Assembly: GCF_001420595.1 (NCBI RefSeq)
Contig: NZ_LJIX01000006.1
Coordinates: 4,554,857 to 4,618,856 of the forward strand
Length of the DNA stretch: 64,000 nucleotides
Source: Cytobacillus solani
GTDB taxonomy: Bacteria > Bacillota > Bacilli > Bacillales > Cytobacillaceae
Direction of reading: 5' to 3'
The notes under the pieces are model-generated. The model was not told the DNA's origin. It made no database searches and was given only the letters and a program-made list of their open reading frames with translations. Shown here one piece after another: positions 52,650 to 62,610 of this stretch (the stretch's first letter is position 1; each line of letters opens with the position of its first letter). The translations under genes and the position numbers were made by a program.

Positions 52650-53596
52650 TTATACATTTTTCACTCTTGGATCAATTCGAGAATAAACAAGATCTACAAA
52701 TAGGTTACACACAACAACTACAATCGTAATCATGACTGTAACACCCATTACAAGAGGATAATCCCTTCCTCTCGCCGCTTCAATAATTAACGTTCCAATT
52801 CCTGTCCATCCAAAAATAGCTTCAGTAATGACGGCGCCACTTAAAAGACGGGGAATAAGAACACCTATTATTGTAACGACCGGTATTAAAGCATTACGCA
52901 AAGCATGAACATATAAGACAATTGATTCCTTCGCTCCCTTTGCCCGAACCGTTCGAATATAGTTTTGAGAGATTACTTCAAGCATGGATGAGCGTGTAAA
53001 TCGAACAATATTTGGGAGTACGGTCGTGGTTAAAATAAGGACAGGCAAAATTAAATGAGAGATCCAGCCCCATAAATCAAAATCTGCCCCTCGAGATCCT
53101 ACACCTGATGAAGGCAGCCAGCCAAGGGTAATTGAAAATAGCAAGATTAGCATAAGCCCTAGCCAAAATGCTGGAACAGACAAGCCTATGACACTCATAA
53201 AATTTATTATATGGTCCTGTGCTTTTCCTCGTTTTATAGCTGATAATACTCCCAAAAGAATGCCAATAATAACAGAAATAACAATTGTGAAAACCGTTAA
53301 TTCAATTGTATAAGGCAGTCTTTCTGAAATTCGCTGAATAACAGGCTCACTCGAAGTAAGGATATTCCAAGATCGCCTTGAACCGCATTTGTTATCCAGT
53401 CTATGTAGCGTATATATATTGGCTGATCCAATCCTAATTTCTCAATCATTGCTTGACGCTCTTCCGGAGATGCTTCCATTCTCATCGTGCTTGCTGGTCC
53501 ACCGGGGGCAAGGTTAATTAGAAAAAAGGTGATGACTGTCACGATAAGTAATAAAACTGCACTTTGTCCCAATCGATTAAGCAAAAATCTGAGCAC
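52650..53596 (-). pseudogene. Peptide ABC permease, DppB type, with a one-base frameshift
   Basis: Two frames together give a full-length DppB (about 315 residues). The first 83 residues or so start at GTG 53596 (MLRFLLNRLGQSAVLLL, GDLGISL). At about 53360 the frame changes; EPVIQRISERLPYTIELTVF and the 201-residue rest (MGVLSAIKRGKAQ...) continue in another frame. A missing C near a TCC run would explain it. It would inactivate the transporter unless it is a sequencing error or read by slippage. All other operon genes are intact. Confidence 0.85.
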
Positions 53597-53628
53597 TTCA
53601 TCTCCTCCTTCCTTTCCTTGTTAGTGGA

Positions 53629-53657
53629 ATGGAAGTGTGTTGTTCACACACTTCCAT
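53629..53657 (-). terminator. Stem-loop between binding-protein and permease genes
   Basis: ATGGAAGTGTG pairs perfectly with CACACTTCCAT around a 7-base loop, directly after the binding-protein stop at 53668, without a long T run. The same position as the 20701-20733 stem, so probably a stabiliser or attenuator. Confidence 0.6.
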
Positions 53658-53667
53658 ATCCTATTCA

Positions 53668-55302
53668 CTATTCTTCGATATACCACTCATGGATATAATG
53701 AAGAGCATCCCCAAATGCAAGTTCTGGAACCCCTTTAAGTTTATCAACACGTACTTGCGCTTCTTGCGGGTACCAAAGGAACATATATGGCAGTTCATCC
53801 GCCATTAATTTCTGCGCATCCGTATAAATTCCTTTACGATCCTCCACATCACTTGCTTGTGCACCCGCATCTAATAACTTATCCAACTCCGGATTCTGAT
53901 AAGCAGGAATATTCATTCCCTTAATACTATTTGAATGCATATAAGCTGATAAATCTGGATCAGCAGGATATCTCCACCAATTTAAGCTCATTTCATAATC
54001 TCGATTAACAACGACATCCTGGACCATCGCATTCCATTCCATCGCATTTAATTTAACATCCAAGCCAACTTTCACGAGATATTGCTGGACCATTTGGGAA
54101 ACAGCCTCCAAGTCCCCTTGAATCCCTATTTCGAAGTCAATTTTAAATGGCTCTCCATCTTTATCGACAATGCCATCCCCATCTGTGTCTTTCCAGCCTG
54201 CTTCAGCAAGGAGTTCTTTCGCACGTTCCGGATCATACTCATATCGCGTAACATCATCGGTGTAATATTCCTTCAATGCTGGGGCAATCCCCGCATCGGC
54301 AATTGTTCCATATCCTTTAAGCACGGTATCAATGATGTTTTGACGGTCAATGGCATGAAGGAGTGCTTGTCTAACCCGTACATCCTGATATTTTTCAATT
54401 TGCTGATTCACAATAAGCCAGAAGAAGCGGGTAGTCTCTCTTCCCTCAACAGTTACACCTTTTGCCTTTTCAATTCGGTCAAGTGCAGCCAAATCATCTA
54501 AAGCAAAAATGGAGAGCTCGCCGCTTAAAATTTGGGCAACATGTGTATTGGCATCAGCAAGAACCTTATACTCTACCTCATCAAGAAGAGCGGTCTCTCC
54601 ATAGTAGTCCTCATTTCTTTCGAGAACGACACTCTGACCAGAAGTATAGCTCTTTAGCTTAAATGAACCGGTTCCGACAGGGGTCTTCTTATTAAAAGAG
54701 GTTAATTCCCAAGGATCATTCCCTTTAAAGATATGTTCTGGAACAATCTCTGTATTAAAGCTTAAATAAGCTGGTAAAGCCGCTACTGGACTCTCCATCA
54801 TAAACTTTACTGTGAAGTCATCCACTACTTGAACCTCTTTTACCTTTTGGAAATAAGATGCATTATTTGCCCCTAATTCTTTATTTAATGCGATTTCATT
54901 AAATGTATAGGCGACATCTTCAGCAGTAAATTTTTCCCCGTCATGCCAAAGAACATCGTCCCTTAAATAGAAGGTCCATTCAAGGCCGTCTTCTGATGCC
55001 TCCCATTTTGTGGCTAAGTCAGGTGAAGGTGCTAAATCCTTTCCTGGCTGTGTTAACCCTGAGAATAATACTCTGTTGATGACATTTGATTCTGCGTATG
55101 CGTTCGGATGCCAGGGGTTAAATGTCGGATCTGCTACAATCGGAATGGAGACCTTTCCACCTTTCTTTGGTCCACTCGCCGAACCATTTCCATCTTCTTT
55201 TTCTCCACTTGTAGTCGTACTTTCTCCTCCGTAGGAGCATGCAGTAAGAAGAATAACGGAGAGCAATAGGGTACTAAAAAATTTCCATTTGCTTTTCTTC
55301 AT
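53668..55302 (-). CDS. Peptide-binding lipoprotein (family 5 solute-binding protein)
   Basis: 544 residues from ATG 55302 (ribosome site GAGGGT 9 bases upstream; another in-frame ATG is too close). Lipobox LTAC, then GGEST-rich linker, PIVADPTFNPWHPNAYAES, LRDDVLWHDGEKFTAEDVAY and GTGSFKLKSYTSG. A DKDGDGIVDKDGE-like segment near residue 390 resembles a calcium loop, which is common in this family. Extracellular receptor of the third peptide importer. Confidence 0.92.
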   Translation of the reverse strand: MKKSKWKFFSTLLLSVILLTACSYGGESTTTSGEKEDGNGSASGPKKGGKVSIPIVADPTFNPWHPNAYAESNVINRVLFSGLTQPGKDLAPSPDLATKWEASEDGLEWTFYLRDDVLWHDGEKFTAEDVAYTFNEIALNKELGANNASYFQKVKEVQVVDDFTVKFMMESPVAALPAYLSFNTEIVPEHIFKGNDPWELTSFNKKTPVGTGSFKLKSYTSGQSVVLERNEDYYGETALLDEVEYKVLADANTHVAQILSGELSIFALDDLAALDRIEKAKGVTVEGRETTRFFWLIVNQQIEKYQDVRVRQALLHAIDRQNIIDTVLKGYGTIADAGIAPALKEYYTDDVTRYEYDPERAKELLAEAGWKDTDGDGIVDKDGEPFKIDFEIGIQGDLEAVSQMVQQYLVKVGLDVKLNAMEWNAMVQDVVVNRDYEMSLNWWRYPADPDLSAYMHSNSIKGMNIPAYQNPELDKLLDAGAQASDVEDRKGIYTDAQKLMADELPYMFLWYPQEAQVRVDKLKGVPELAFGDALHYIHEWYIEE

Positions 55303-55326
55303 AATCATCTACCCTCTCAAATTAAA

Positions 55327-56547
55327 TTATTTTGCCCAAGTAGCCTCCAACACACGGAAGATATTTCCGCCAACAACTTTACGAATCTCTTCACGGCTGT
55401 AGCCTTTCTTCACTAACCAGCGAACAATATTAGGGAAGCATTCTGCTGGGTTTTCAAGCCCTTTCACATATTCAACCTTTTGCAGATTTGCCATTTGAGC
55501 ACTCTTGATGGAAAGCTGTCCGGCTAGGAGGTCATGAACACCTACGTGATCCCCAAATAATGTATCAGGGCCAAAAGCCACATGGTCGATCCCCACTAAA
55601 TTGGCTGTATACTCAAAATGCTCCATGAATGACTCAATATTATGTGCAGGATGATTATGAGTAATCGTCGAATGTGGAGCAGCTTCAATCGCAATAACTC
55701 CTCCTTTTTCTGCACAAGCTTTAATCACATCATCAGGTTTTAAGCGTTTTGTATCCCAGAGCGCACGGGCTCCTGCATGGTTAATCGTGACAGGCTTTTC
55801 ACTTGCCTCAATCGTATCTAATGATGTCTTATCCCCTGCATGTGACACGTCAATCGTAATTCCAAGCTTATTCATCCGACGAACAGCCTGCTTACCAAAT
55901 ACAGTTAAACCACCATCATTCGGTTCTCTTAAACCTGCTCCTAATTGATTGGCTTCAGAATAAACAATCCCCATCGTACGGATACCAAACCCATATAAAA
56001 CATCTAATCGATCAAGCTCATTTTCAATCATTGTTGAAGACTCCAATGCCCCAACAAAGGCAATTTTCCCTTCCTTTTTCGCGCGATATAAATCCGAGAT
56101 ACGCTCTGCCTTGATTACCATATCTTGATGAGCAATATCACTAAAACGAATACCCAAATCATGAATGACATCTGACCATTTCCATCCTGCCTGAGAAGTA
56201 ATCATCGCTGTTCCATCCATGAAGTTTTCGAATATGACATCCAATCCGGATTGGCTTAGCGCTTCAAAGCCTGTCCAATCACGTCCTTGACGTCTAAATT
56301 CATAGAACTCTTGTAAATTCTCTGGCATAACAAATGTATGTTCATGCATGGAAACGATATAATCCTGTTCTAATATTTCTTGAACGGTTTCTTCTTCATC
56401 TGCCGAGACAGGATAAACGTAAGGTTCCACTCGATCATTTTCTTTCGATAATTTATACTCTTTATAATCCACACCAGCTTCTAAATACTGAAAAGATTTG
56501 TATCCGTCATACATTTTCTTGTTTCCTTGCTTAGTTGTTTGTGTCAT
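55327..56547 (-). CDS. M19-family dipeptidase
   Basis: 406 residues from ATG 56547, with AAGGAG upstream; a longer in-frame start gives an unlikely N-terminus. Zinc ligands: SMHEHTF near residue 65 (HxH), DVSHAGD and NHAGARALWDTKR, and FGPDTLFGDH, as in membrane (renal) dipeptidases. No signal peptide, so cytoplasmic. Cleaves dipeptides, including those with a D-residue, delivered by the adjacent transporter. Confidence 0.87.
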   Translation of the reverse strand: MTQTTKQGNKKMYDGYKSFQYLEAGVDYKEYKLSKENDRVEPYVYPVSADEEETVQEILEQDYIVSMHEHTFVMPENLQEFYEFRRQGRDWTGFEALSQSGLDVIFENFMDGTAMITSQAGWKWSDVIHDLGIRFSDIAHQDMVIKAERISDLYRAKKEGKIAFVGALESSTMIENELDRLDVLYGFGIRTMGIVYSEANQLGAGLREPNDGGLTVFGKQAVRRMNKLGITIDVSHAGDKTSLDTIEASEKPVTINHAGARALWDTKRLKPDDVIKACAEKGGVIAIEAAPHSTITHNHPAHNIESFMEHFEYTANLVGIDHVAFGPDTLFGDHVGVHDLLAGQLSIKSAQMANLQKVEYVKGLENPAECFPNIVRWLVKKGYSREEIRKVVGGNIFRVLEATWAK

Positions 56548-56611
56548 GTTTAAAAACTCCTTATTTTTTATTTTTAGACTGATTATTCCGTTTAAAAAAA
56601 CATTCAGATAA

Positions 56612-57676
56612 TTAAATGGACAATTGTCCTTCTTTTCTAGAAGCAATGGCTTCTTTTAGTGTTTGTCCTTCTTCTAGTGGGTAATGGCAAGCGACGTGGT
56701 GTTTACTGCGTACTTCTACTAATGGCGGCATTTCATTCTTGCATCGTTCTGCTGCAAGTGGACATCTTGTTCGAAAACGACAACCAGATGGAGGATTAGC
56801 TGGAGAAGGGACTTCTCCTTTTAAAACTATTCGCTCTTTTTTCAATCGTGGATCTGCTTCAGGGACTGTTGATAACAGTGCTGCTGTATACGGATGGGCT
56901 GGACTCTCGAAGATATTATCCGTTTCTGACAGCTCAACAAGTTTTCCTAAATACATGACACCTACACGATCTGATATATGTCTAACAACATTTAAACCAT
57001 GTGCGATAAAAAGTAAGGTAAGGCCAAATTCCTTTTTAAGCTTCATCAATAAATTGATTACTTGTGATTGAACTGACACATCAAGTGCAGAGACTGGTTC
57101 ATCTGCTACAACAAATGTCGGATTTAGCGCAAGCGCTCTTGCAATGCCAACTCTTTGCCGCTGCCCCCCAGAAAATTCATGCGGATAGCTATTGTAACGG
57201 CTAGGATCCAGTCCAACTAATTCAAGCATTTCCTTTACTTTCTTTTCCTTTTCAGCTCCTTTCGCAATGCCATGGATTTCATACATTTCGCCTATAATTT
57301 GTCCTATTGTAAAGCGAGGATTCAACGAGCCAAAAGGATCCTGATAGATAATTTGCATCTGTTTTCGCAGTTTTCTAAGTTCATGTTTGTTATGTAATAA
57401 GATATTCGTATTATTAAAGAAAACCTGACCCTCTGTTGGCTCCTGCAGCCTCAAAATGTTTCTGCCAAGTGTTGATTTCCCGCAGCCTGACTCACCGACT
57501 AAACCTAATGTCTCCCCTTTATAAATCGTAAAGGACACATCATCAACAGCCAGCACTGCCTTTTTTTCTTTCCTAAAATAACCGCCTCCTTTGATTGGAA
57601 AGTGTTTTTTCAAATTTTCAATTCTTAGAAGTGGTTCTGAGTTGTCAGAAGAATAGCTCTTTTGATTAGGATTCAA
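56612..57676 (-). CDS. Peptide ABC ATPase, OppF/DppF type
   Basis: 354 residues from TTG 57676, chosen because a GGGGG site lies about 7 bases upstream. A longer TTG form at 57700 is possible. Walker [11 protein letters not shown]-loop [15 protein letters not shown], signature [11 protein letters not shown], Walker [11 protein letters not shown] and the [10 protein letters not shown] tail. Note [11 protein letters not shown] where the switch histidine region usually reads SHDL; the histidine is kept. Confidence 0.92.
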   Translation of the reverse strand: MNPNQKSYSSDNSEPLLRIENLKKHFPIKGGGYFRKEKKAVLAVDDVSFTIYKGETLGLVGESGCGKSTLGRNILRLQEPTEGQVFFNNTNILLHNKHELRKLRKQMQIIYQDPFGSLNPRFTIGQIIGEMYEIHGIAKGAEKEKKVKEMLELVGLDPSRYNSYPHEFSGGQRQRVGIARALALNPTFVVADEPVSALDVSVQSQVINLLMKLKKEFGLTLLFIAHGLNVVRHISDRVGVMYLGKLVELSETDNIFESPAHPYTAALLSTVPEADPRLKKERIVLKGEVPSPANPPSGCRFRTRCPLAAERCKNEMPPLVEVRSKHHVACHYPLEEGQTLKEAIASRKEGQLSI

Positions 57677-58691
57677 TAGATACACCCCCTTCTTCTTCAA
57701 TTTGAAGTAAACTATTTTCGATCAGATAATCTACATGCCAGCATGCAACTTGTCTTTCCCCTCTCATTTCTAAAAGCGGTTCTTCTGTATGGCATTTATC
57801 TGTTGCAAATGGACAGCGTGGAGAAAAACGGCAGCCGCTTGGAATTTCATTTAAACTAGGAATTGATCCTTTAATTGATTTTAAAGGTACCCCGCGTTCT
57901 CCGTTCATCTTTGGAACGGACTCCAGCAGTCCTTTTGAATACGGGTGGAGTGGCTGATCAAAAATATCCTTTGTTTTAGCAATTTCCATCACTTTTCCTG
58001 CATACATAATGATAATTCGGTCGGCCATTTCGGCAGCAACACCAATATCGTGAGTAATGAGCAGGATGGACATATTACGTTCTTGACGTAATTTCCGTAA
58101 AAGCTCTAGTATTTGCGCCTCAATGGTAACATCTAAGGCAGTTGTTGGTTCATCAGCAATGAGAAGGTCCGGTTCAGAAGCTAAAGCAATGGCAATCATT
58201 ACCCTCTGCCTCATCCCGCCTGATAATTCATGTGGATATTGCTTCAAGCGAGCCTGAGGATCTGATATTCCTACAAGACGAACAAGTTCTTCCGCTCGCT
58301 GCCAAGCCTCCTTTTTACTTATCGGGTGATGAAAAAGAATGGCTTCTGTAATTTGTTTGCCGATTGTAAAAACAGGGTTAAGTGCAGTTAGAGGTTCCTG
58401 AAAGATCATCGATATTTTCGATCCTCTTATCCTTCTCATTTCCTCGGTATTTTTGGTCGTCAGTTCCTCGCCATTGAATTTAATTTCGCCCTCGATGATT
58501 CTTCCATTCTCATATTCTACTAGCCGCATAATACTCATGGATGTTACACTTTTCCCACTGCCTGATTCACCTACAATACAAATGGTCTCTCCTCTATTAA
58601 TATCGAAAGAAACACCATCTACAGCTCTTACAAACCCATCCTTCCCTTGATAACCTGTGACAAGACTTTTCACTTCAAGAATCTTATCCAA
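57666..58691 (-). CDS. Peptide ABC ATPase, OppD/DppD type
   Basis: 341 residues. Walker [11 protein letters not shown]-loop [15 protein letters not shown], signature LSGGMRQRV, Walker [10 protein letters not shown], tail [10 protein letters not shown]. Follows the IclR gene by 18 bases. Confidence 0.94.
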   Translation of the reverse strand: MDKILEVKSLVTGYQGKDGFVRAVDGVSFDINRGETICIVGESGSGKSVTSMSIMRLVEYENGRIIEGEIKFNGEELTTKNTEEMRRIRGSKISMIFQEPLTALNPVFTIGKQITEAILFHHPISKKEAWQRAEELVRLVGISDPQARLKQYPHELSGGMRQRVMIAIALASEPDLLIADEPTTALDVTIEAQILELLRKLRQERNMSILLITHDIGVAAEMADRIIIMYAGKVMEIAKTKDIFDQPLHPYSKGLLESVPKMNGERGVPLKSIKGSIPSLNEIPSGCRFSPRCPFATDKCHTEEPLLEMRGERQVACWHVDYLIENSLLQIEEEGGVSIES

Positions 58692-58709
58692 CTAACTCCC
58701 TCCTCTCCA

Positions 58710-59504
58710 TTAAGATAGTTTATTCATTAAATAATTTCTTCTAGATGGAAAAAAGACTTTGCTTAAAATGAAATTCATATTTTCTTGATATTCTTTCAGT
58801 ATAGGAAGAATTTTCTTTGCCTGTTCATCTGTTAAACGATAGTCTGGGCCAGCAACTGATAAAGAGCCTAGAATATTATTCTTTTTATCAAATAAAGGAA
58901 TAGATACAGCAGCCACTTCCTCAAACGTTTCACTGGATGTATAGAACCAGCCTTGCTTTTTAATAAATTCAAGTAAAACTTGGAAGCTTTCTTTTGTATT
59001 AATCTGTCTAGCTTTATTTTCTATCCCATGATCGATAATTTTGCTCTGAATGTCTGGGGGAAGATGCGCTAGAATCACTTTGTGTGAAGCACCAATATAC
59101 AAGGGACTTCTCTTTCCAACCGATTCCGAAAAACGAACACTTTTTTCACTCTCAACGATTTTCAGGTATAGACCTTCTTCATTATCAATAATGGTCAAGA
59201 CTACACTTTCCCCTGTCCCTAAAGCAATCCGCTTCATAATGGGCTGAATCATCTCGGATATCTTCAGATTTTCTTCAACCACATTGCCCAGCTCCATAAA
59301 TTTGATCCCTAATTCATATTTGTTTGTTTCGGTATTTTGAACAACATATCCCTTCTCCTCAAATGTTGAGAGAATACGATGAACAATCGTATGACTCATA
59401 TCTAAATATCTCGCAAGATCCCTCAATCCCCATGATGGGGTTTCAGCAGTAAATGCATCCAATATACTAAGGGCCTTACTAACTGTTTTCGAGCTCAAAT
59501 TCAC
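58710..59504 (-). CDS. IclR-family transcriptional regulator
   Basis: 264 residues. HTH region ALSILDAFTAETPSWGLRDLARYLDMSHTIVHRILSTFEEKG and a C-terminal effector domain with LYLKIVESEKSVRFSE and GAVSIPLFDKKNNILGSLSVAG-like text. First gene of the third peptide operon. Start GTG 59504 or TTG 59498. A palindrome over the -10 box at 59514-59534 is the likely autoregulatory operator. Confidence 0.9.
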   Translation of the reverse strand: MNLSSKTVSKALSILDAFTAETPSWGLRDLARYLDMSHTIVHRILSTFEEKGYVVQNTETNKYELGIKFMELGNVVEENLKISEMIQPIMKRIALGTGESVVLTIIDNEEGLYLKIVESEKSVRFSESVGKRSPLYIGASHKVILAHLPPDIQSKIIDHGIENKARQINTKESFQVLLEFIKKQGWFYTSSETFEEVAAVSIPLFDKKNNILGSLSVAGPDYRLTDEQAKKILPILKEYQENMNFILSKVFFPSRRNYLMNKLS

Positions 59505-59513
59505 ACACCCTTT

Positions 59514-59551
59514 GTGGTTCGATTATAGAACCACTATTCTAAATTTTGTAA
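59514..59551 (-). promoter_or_regulatory. Promoter of the third peptide operon with overlapping operator
   Basis: The minus strand has TTACAA (59546-59551), an 18-base spacer and TATAAT (59522-59527). A palindrome of GTGGTTC, 7-base spacer, GAACCAC (59514-59534) covers the whole -10 box and start site. A bound IclR-type protein would occlude polymerase. Strong sequence match; binding is inferred. Confidence 0.6.
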
Positions 59552-59691
59552 CGTTTTTATAATAATACCATGACAAAAAATATTGTAAATACATTTTTAT
59601 GATTTTTTATAAGTTTCTGATTATTTGAAAGCAAGTATTATTATATGGCGAACATATACTACGAAAATCATTGATTCCGTATAAGGTTATA

Positions 59692-59724
59692 AAAATACAA
59701 AAAACCTGTAGATCCATCTACAGG
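59692..59724 (-). terminator. Rho-independent terminator facing the IclR promoter
   Basis: CCTGTAGA pairs with TCTACAGG, with a T run on the minus strand. It would shield the promoter from minus-strand transcription entering through array B. Confidence 0.7.
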
Positions 59725-59754
59725 GATTAGAGATTTTTGCTGATTCAATTGTTC

Positions 59755-60014
59755 TTGTTCACCAAACCCAAACTGTTCGCTTAAAAGTTTGGGCTTTCTT
59801 TGAACCGATGAAGGACTCTTCATTTGGTTTCCGACTTAGTTTGGGCTTTCATTCACCTGATGAAGGACTCTTCCATTGGTTTCCGACCATGTTTGGGCTT
59901 TCATTACCCCGATGAAGGACACTTTCCTTGTTTTCCGACTAAAATGGGGCCTTCATTGCTGCGATGAAAGACAATCTCTTTGTTTTCTGAACAAGATTGG
60001 GCCTTCATCATACT
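59755..60014. repeat. 52-bp tandem repeat array B
   Basis: Four full units begin with GATGAAGGAC-type sequence at 59807, 59859, 59911 and 59963, exactly 52 bases apart, with a half-conserved unit before them at 59755. Shared blocks are GATGAAGGACTCTT, TTTCCGAC and TTTGGGCTTTCATT. Sequence differs from array A though GGACTC and the 52-base period are common. No credible ORF crosses it. Confidence 0.82.
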
Positions 60015-60115
60015 CATCTTGACGGAGATAGCAGTTCCTACCACACATTAATTTTTGAAAATTCCAACAAAATTTTATAAGATAGAGTAGACTAATTGCA
60101 CTTGGAGGGATATTA

Positions 60116-60556
60116 ATGGAATTAACCGTTTATTTAGCTGGACAGATTCATGATAATTGGAGAGAGGAATTAGAGAAAAAAGCAAAGGCGAAAAATCTTC
60201 CGTTAATATTTGTGGCACCTCAAACAAACCATGACCGGTCAGATAATATCGGTGAAGAGATTCTAGGGAAACAACCTAGCAACCTTTATAAGGATGATGC
60301 AGCATCTGATATAAACAATTTCCGAACACAAGTATTAATGCAGAAGGCCGATATCGTGATTGCATTGTTTGGCGAAAAGTATAAACAATGGAATACAGCG
60401 ATGGATGCCACAACAGCAATAACGTTGAATAAACCAACCATTATCATTCGACCGGAATCATTAATCCACCCGTTAAAGGAACTTTCCAATAAGGCAAATG
60501 TAACAGTAGAGACAGTTGAACAGGCGTTGGATGTGATTGGTTATATTTTTGAATAA
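60116..60556 (+). CDS. ytoQ: YtoQ-family protein (nucleoside 2-deoxyribosyltransferase-like fold)
   Basis: 146 residues with the YtoQ pattern MELTVYLAGQIHDNWREEL, VAPQTNHDRSDNIGEEILG, DDAASDINNFRTQVLMQKADIVIALFGEKYKQWNTAMD. GGAGG 9 bases upstream. Cytoplasmic, role uncertain. Single gene with terminator. Confidence 0.9.
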   Translation: MELTVYLAGQIHDNWREELEKKAKAKNLPLIFVAPQTNHDRSDNIGEEILGKQPSNLYKDDAASDINNFRTQVLMQKADIVIALFGEKYKQWNTAMDATTAITLNKPTIIIRPESLIHPLKELSNKANVTVETVEQALDVIGYIFE

Positions 60557-60583
60557 AGCTATCTCGATGAATAACAATAGTTG

Positions 60584-60616
60584 AAAAGGCTTCTGAATAT
60601 TTCCAGAGCCTTTTCT
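60584..60616 (+). terminator. Rho-independent terminator
   Basis: AAAAGGCTTCTG pairs with CAGAGCCTTTTC after the ytoQ stop codon. Confidence 0.72.
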
Positions 60617-60675
60617 TTAGTTCACCTGTCCTATTTCCCTTAAGTCTTGCTCAACAAAACAATACATCGTACCCC

Positions 60676-61047
60676 CTAATTAATCTTCTCCGCCTTCCCA
60701 GATATCAGTTTCAGCTGATCATTTTCATAGCGAATTTCATAAGTGGCTTTGTATTTGCTTAAAATGGTTGAGCCGTTTTTTCGTTCCTCATCAGATACAA
60801 TAGCAACTACAGTTGCATAAACTTCATTGAAATTGAGTCCTTTTTATATTTTCACTAACTTTGCCAAGGACATCCTCATATTCAATAGTCTATCGATCAT
60901 ATCGATACTATCTTGTAATGCATAGTAATCTGGACGCTTCAATTGTGCATGTTCTAATAATTTCATCATCTTTTTATAGTCCCTTTTTAATGCAAGCGCT
61001 TCAGCATGCCCGCTAATAAAATTTCCTTGTCTAAAAATAATGAGCAC
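60676..61047 (-). pseudogene. Gene fragment with an in-frame nonsense codon
   Basis: One continuous minus-strand frame of 123 codons (RQGNFISGHAEALALKRD ... SLAKLVKI, stop, KGLNFNEVYATVVAIVSDEE ... LKLISGKAEKIN). The internal TAA at 60844-60846 could derive from CAA. No start with a proper ribosome site is visible upstream of 61047. Family not recognised; both halves look like real protein. Confidence 0.6.
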
Positions 61048-61106
61048 TCATCCTGTCCCATTTCCACCCAAATAGATATATAGCAATAAAAGGGTGGTGC
61101 ATAGAG

Positions 61107-61940
61107 ATGAATTTAAAATCAGGCAATGTAGAACAGTTTAAGTCGTTTTCACAATTTAGGAATCTTCAGGAGTTTAATACGCATATCGAAATGTGGCTGG
61201 CTGTACATAAGGACCAGCTTACGAAAGGAGAACTAGTTGGGCTGAAGCGGCTCATCCGCTTCGCTGCGAAAGTGCCGGGTGTATGTAATGCGAAAATCGG
61301 TACCTTGTTAAAAGCCATTCATGAAGAGTATGGCGGAAACGGGATTTCCCGATCTACGTTTAAACGAATGGTTGCCAAGGTGTCAGCGTTAGGCATCCTA
61401 ACGATTTATGAAACAGAAAGAAGAAATGGGTCACAGTCTAGTAATTTGTATGTATTTAATTGTTTTCCCAGCAGTGAACCACCTAAAGAGGAAAAAATGA
61501 ACTCCCTTAATAAAGCTATCAATCTCTCTAAAACAATAATTAAAGATAAAAATAAACGTAAAGAGACTGAACTTGACCATACCTATACAAGTGACCGAGT
61601 TCCTCGTGCATTCGTCCAACTGATGAAATGCTTCTTTCCTGTCGCCAAGGAGATTGAAGAATTTTGGAGAATGACGACCATCGCCGCTTACCGACATAAC
61701 AGGGAGAGTGAAACTGACCTGATAACTTCTTTAGCGATCCATTCCTTTAAGCAGCTGATTCGGAAAATGAAGTCAGCCAATAGGGTAGCAAACCCTATTG
61801 CTTACTTCCATGGAATCTTAAATAAGAAATTAGACGAGCACTATTTTGGTGAGTTATTTGAGCTAGGCTTTTCTACCGGACAGGGGCAAGAGGAATTGAT
61901 TTTTAGAAAAAAATGTTCGATTGATTCAATTTCGTCCTAA
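61107..61940 (+). CDS. Helix-turn-helix protein, replication-like N-terminal domain
   Basis: 277 residues. A winged-helix region at about 55-110 (LVGLKRLIRFAAKVPGVCNAKIGTLLKAIHEEYGGNGISRSTFKRMVAKVSALGIL) recalls plasmid replication-protein helices. The C-terminal half is basic, with no known motif. RBS GGTGG is weak. Such proteins occur in Bacillus chromosomes beside small sigma factors; role unknown. Confidence 0.7.
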   Translation: MNLKSGNVEQFKSFSQFRNLQEFNTHIEMWLAVHKDQLTKGELVGLKRLIRFAAKVPGVCNAKIGTLLKAIHEEYGGNGISRSTFKRMVAKVSALGILTIYETERRNGSQSSNLYVFNCFPSSEPPKEEKMNSLNKAINLSKTIIKDKNKRKETELDHTYTSDRVPRAFVQLMKCFFPVAKEIEEFWRMTTIAAYRHNRESETDLITSLAIHSFKQLIRKMKSANRVANPIAYFHGILNKKLDEHYFGELFELGFSTGQGQEELIFRKKCSIDSISS

Positions 61941-62109
61941 CATCTTATTTTTTCGGTCAATTTTCTCTTTTGATGCCAATTTTTCATTCTTCCCTCTTTT
62001 TCCTGGTTGAAATTAGACTTTAACCTGTTCGCTGAAAATTCAGCATTCCATTATGGTGTAGATTACCCGGGAATACACGAGCAAAGCGCGCTTTCTGAAG
62101 GGATTCATG

Positions 62110-62610
62110 ATGGAAAGCTTTGAACAGGTCAAGAAGCAATATACACCGATGATTTACAAAATTATTTCGTCCTTAAACATTTATATGAACAAGGACGAGT
62201 TCTTCCAGATTGGTCTTATCGCATTATGGGAGGCTTATGAACGATTTGATCCAGAGAAAGGGAACTTCACCAATTATGCTTACACCTTTATCAAGGGAAG
62301 ATTTCTCACAGAAATGAAGCAATCAAATAGGCATACGGAGAATACATGTCCAGTAAACGAGGAGTTCCTGGATTACGTAGAAGATGAGTTCAGCCTCTGC
62401 CCATTGGAAGAAGACATTCTCCTCTCCTATTGCCAAGCTGGATCCCTGACTGAAAATCAGACAAAATGGGTTCTTTATACATGCCTAAAGGGATTCAATG
62501 TGAAAGAAATAGCCGCAATGGAGAAGGTTTCATTATCTGCCGTGAAAAATTGGAGAACAGCTGCCACGGATAAGCTAAGAAAAGCAATCAAAGAAAATAA
62601 GGTATTGTAA
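62110..62610 (+). CDS. Sigma-70-family RNA polymerase sigma factor (short)
   Basis: 166 residues with a region 2 helix (DEFFQIGLIALWEAYERFDPEKGNFTNYAYTFIKGRFLTEM) and a region 4 HTH (LTENQTKWVLYTCLKGFNVKEIAAMEKVSLSAVKNWRTAATDKL). Region 3 is absent, as in ECF-like or phage-type factors. Alternative starts ATG 62107 and 62110. No anti-sigma gene is visible. Target genes unknown; an early competence or stress role is only a guess. Confidence 0.82.
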   Translation: MESFEQVKKQYTPMIYKIISSLNIYMNKDEFFQIGLIALWEAYERFDPEKGNFTNYAYTFIKGRFLTEMKQSNRHTENTCPVNEEFLDYVEDEFSLCPLEEDILLSYCQAGSLTENQTKWVLYTCLKGFNVKEIAAMEKVSLSAVKNWRTAATDKLRKAIKENKVL

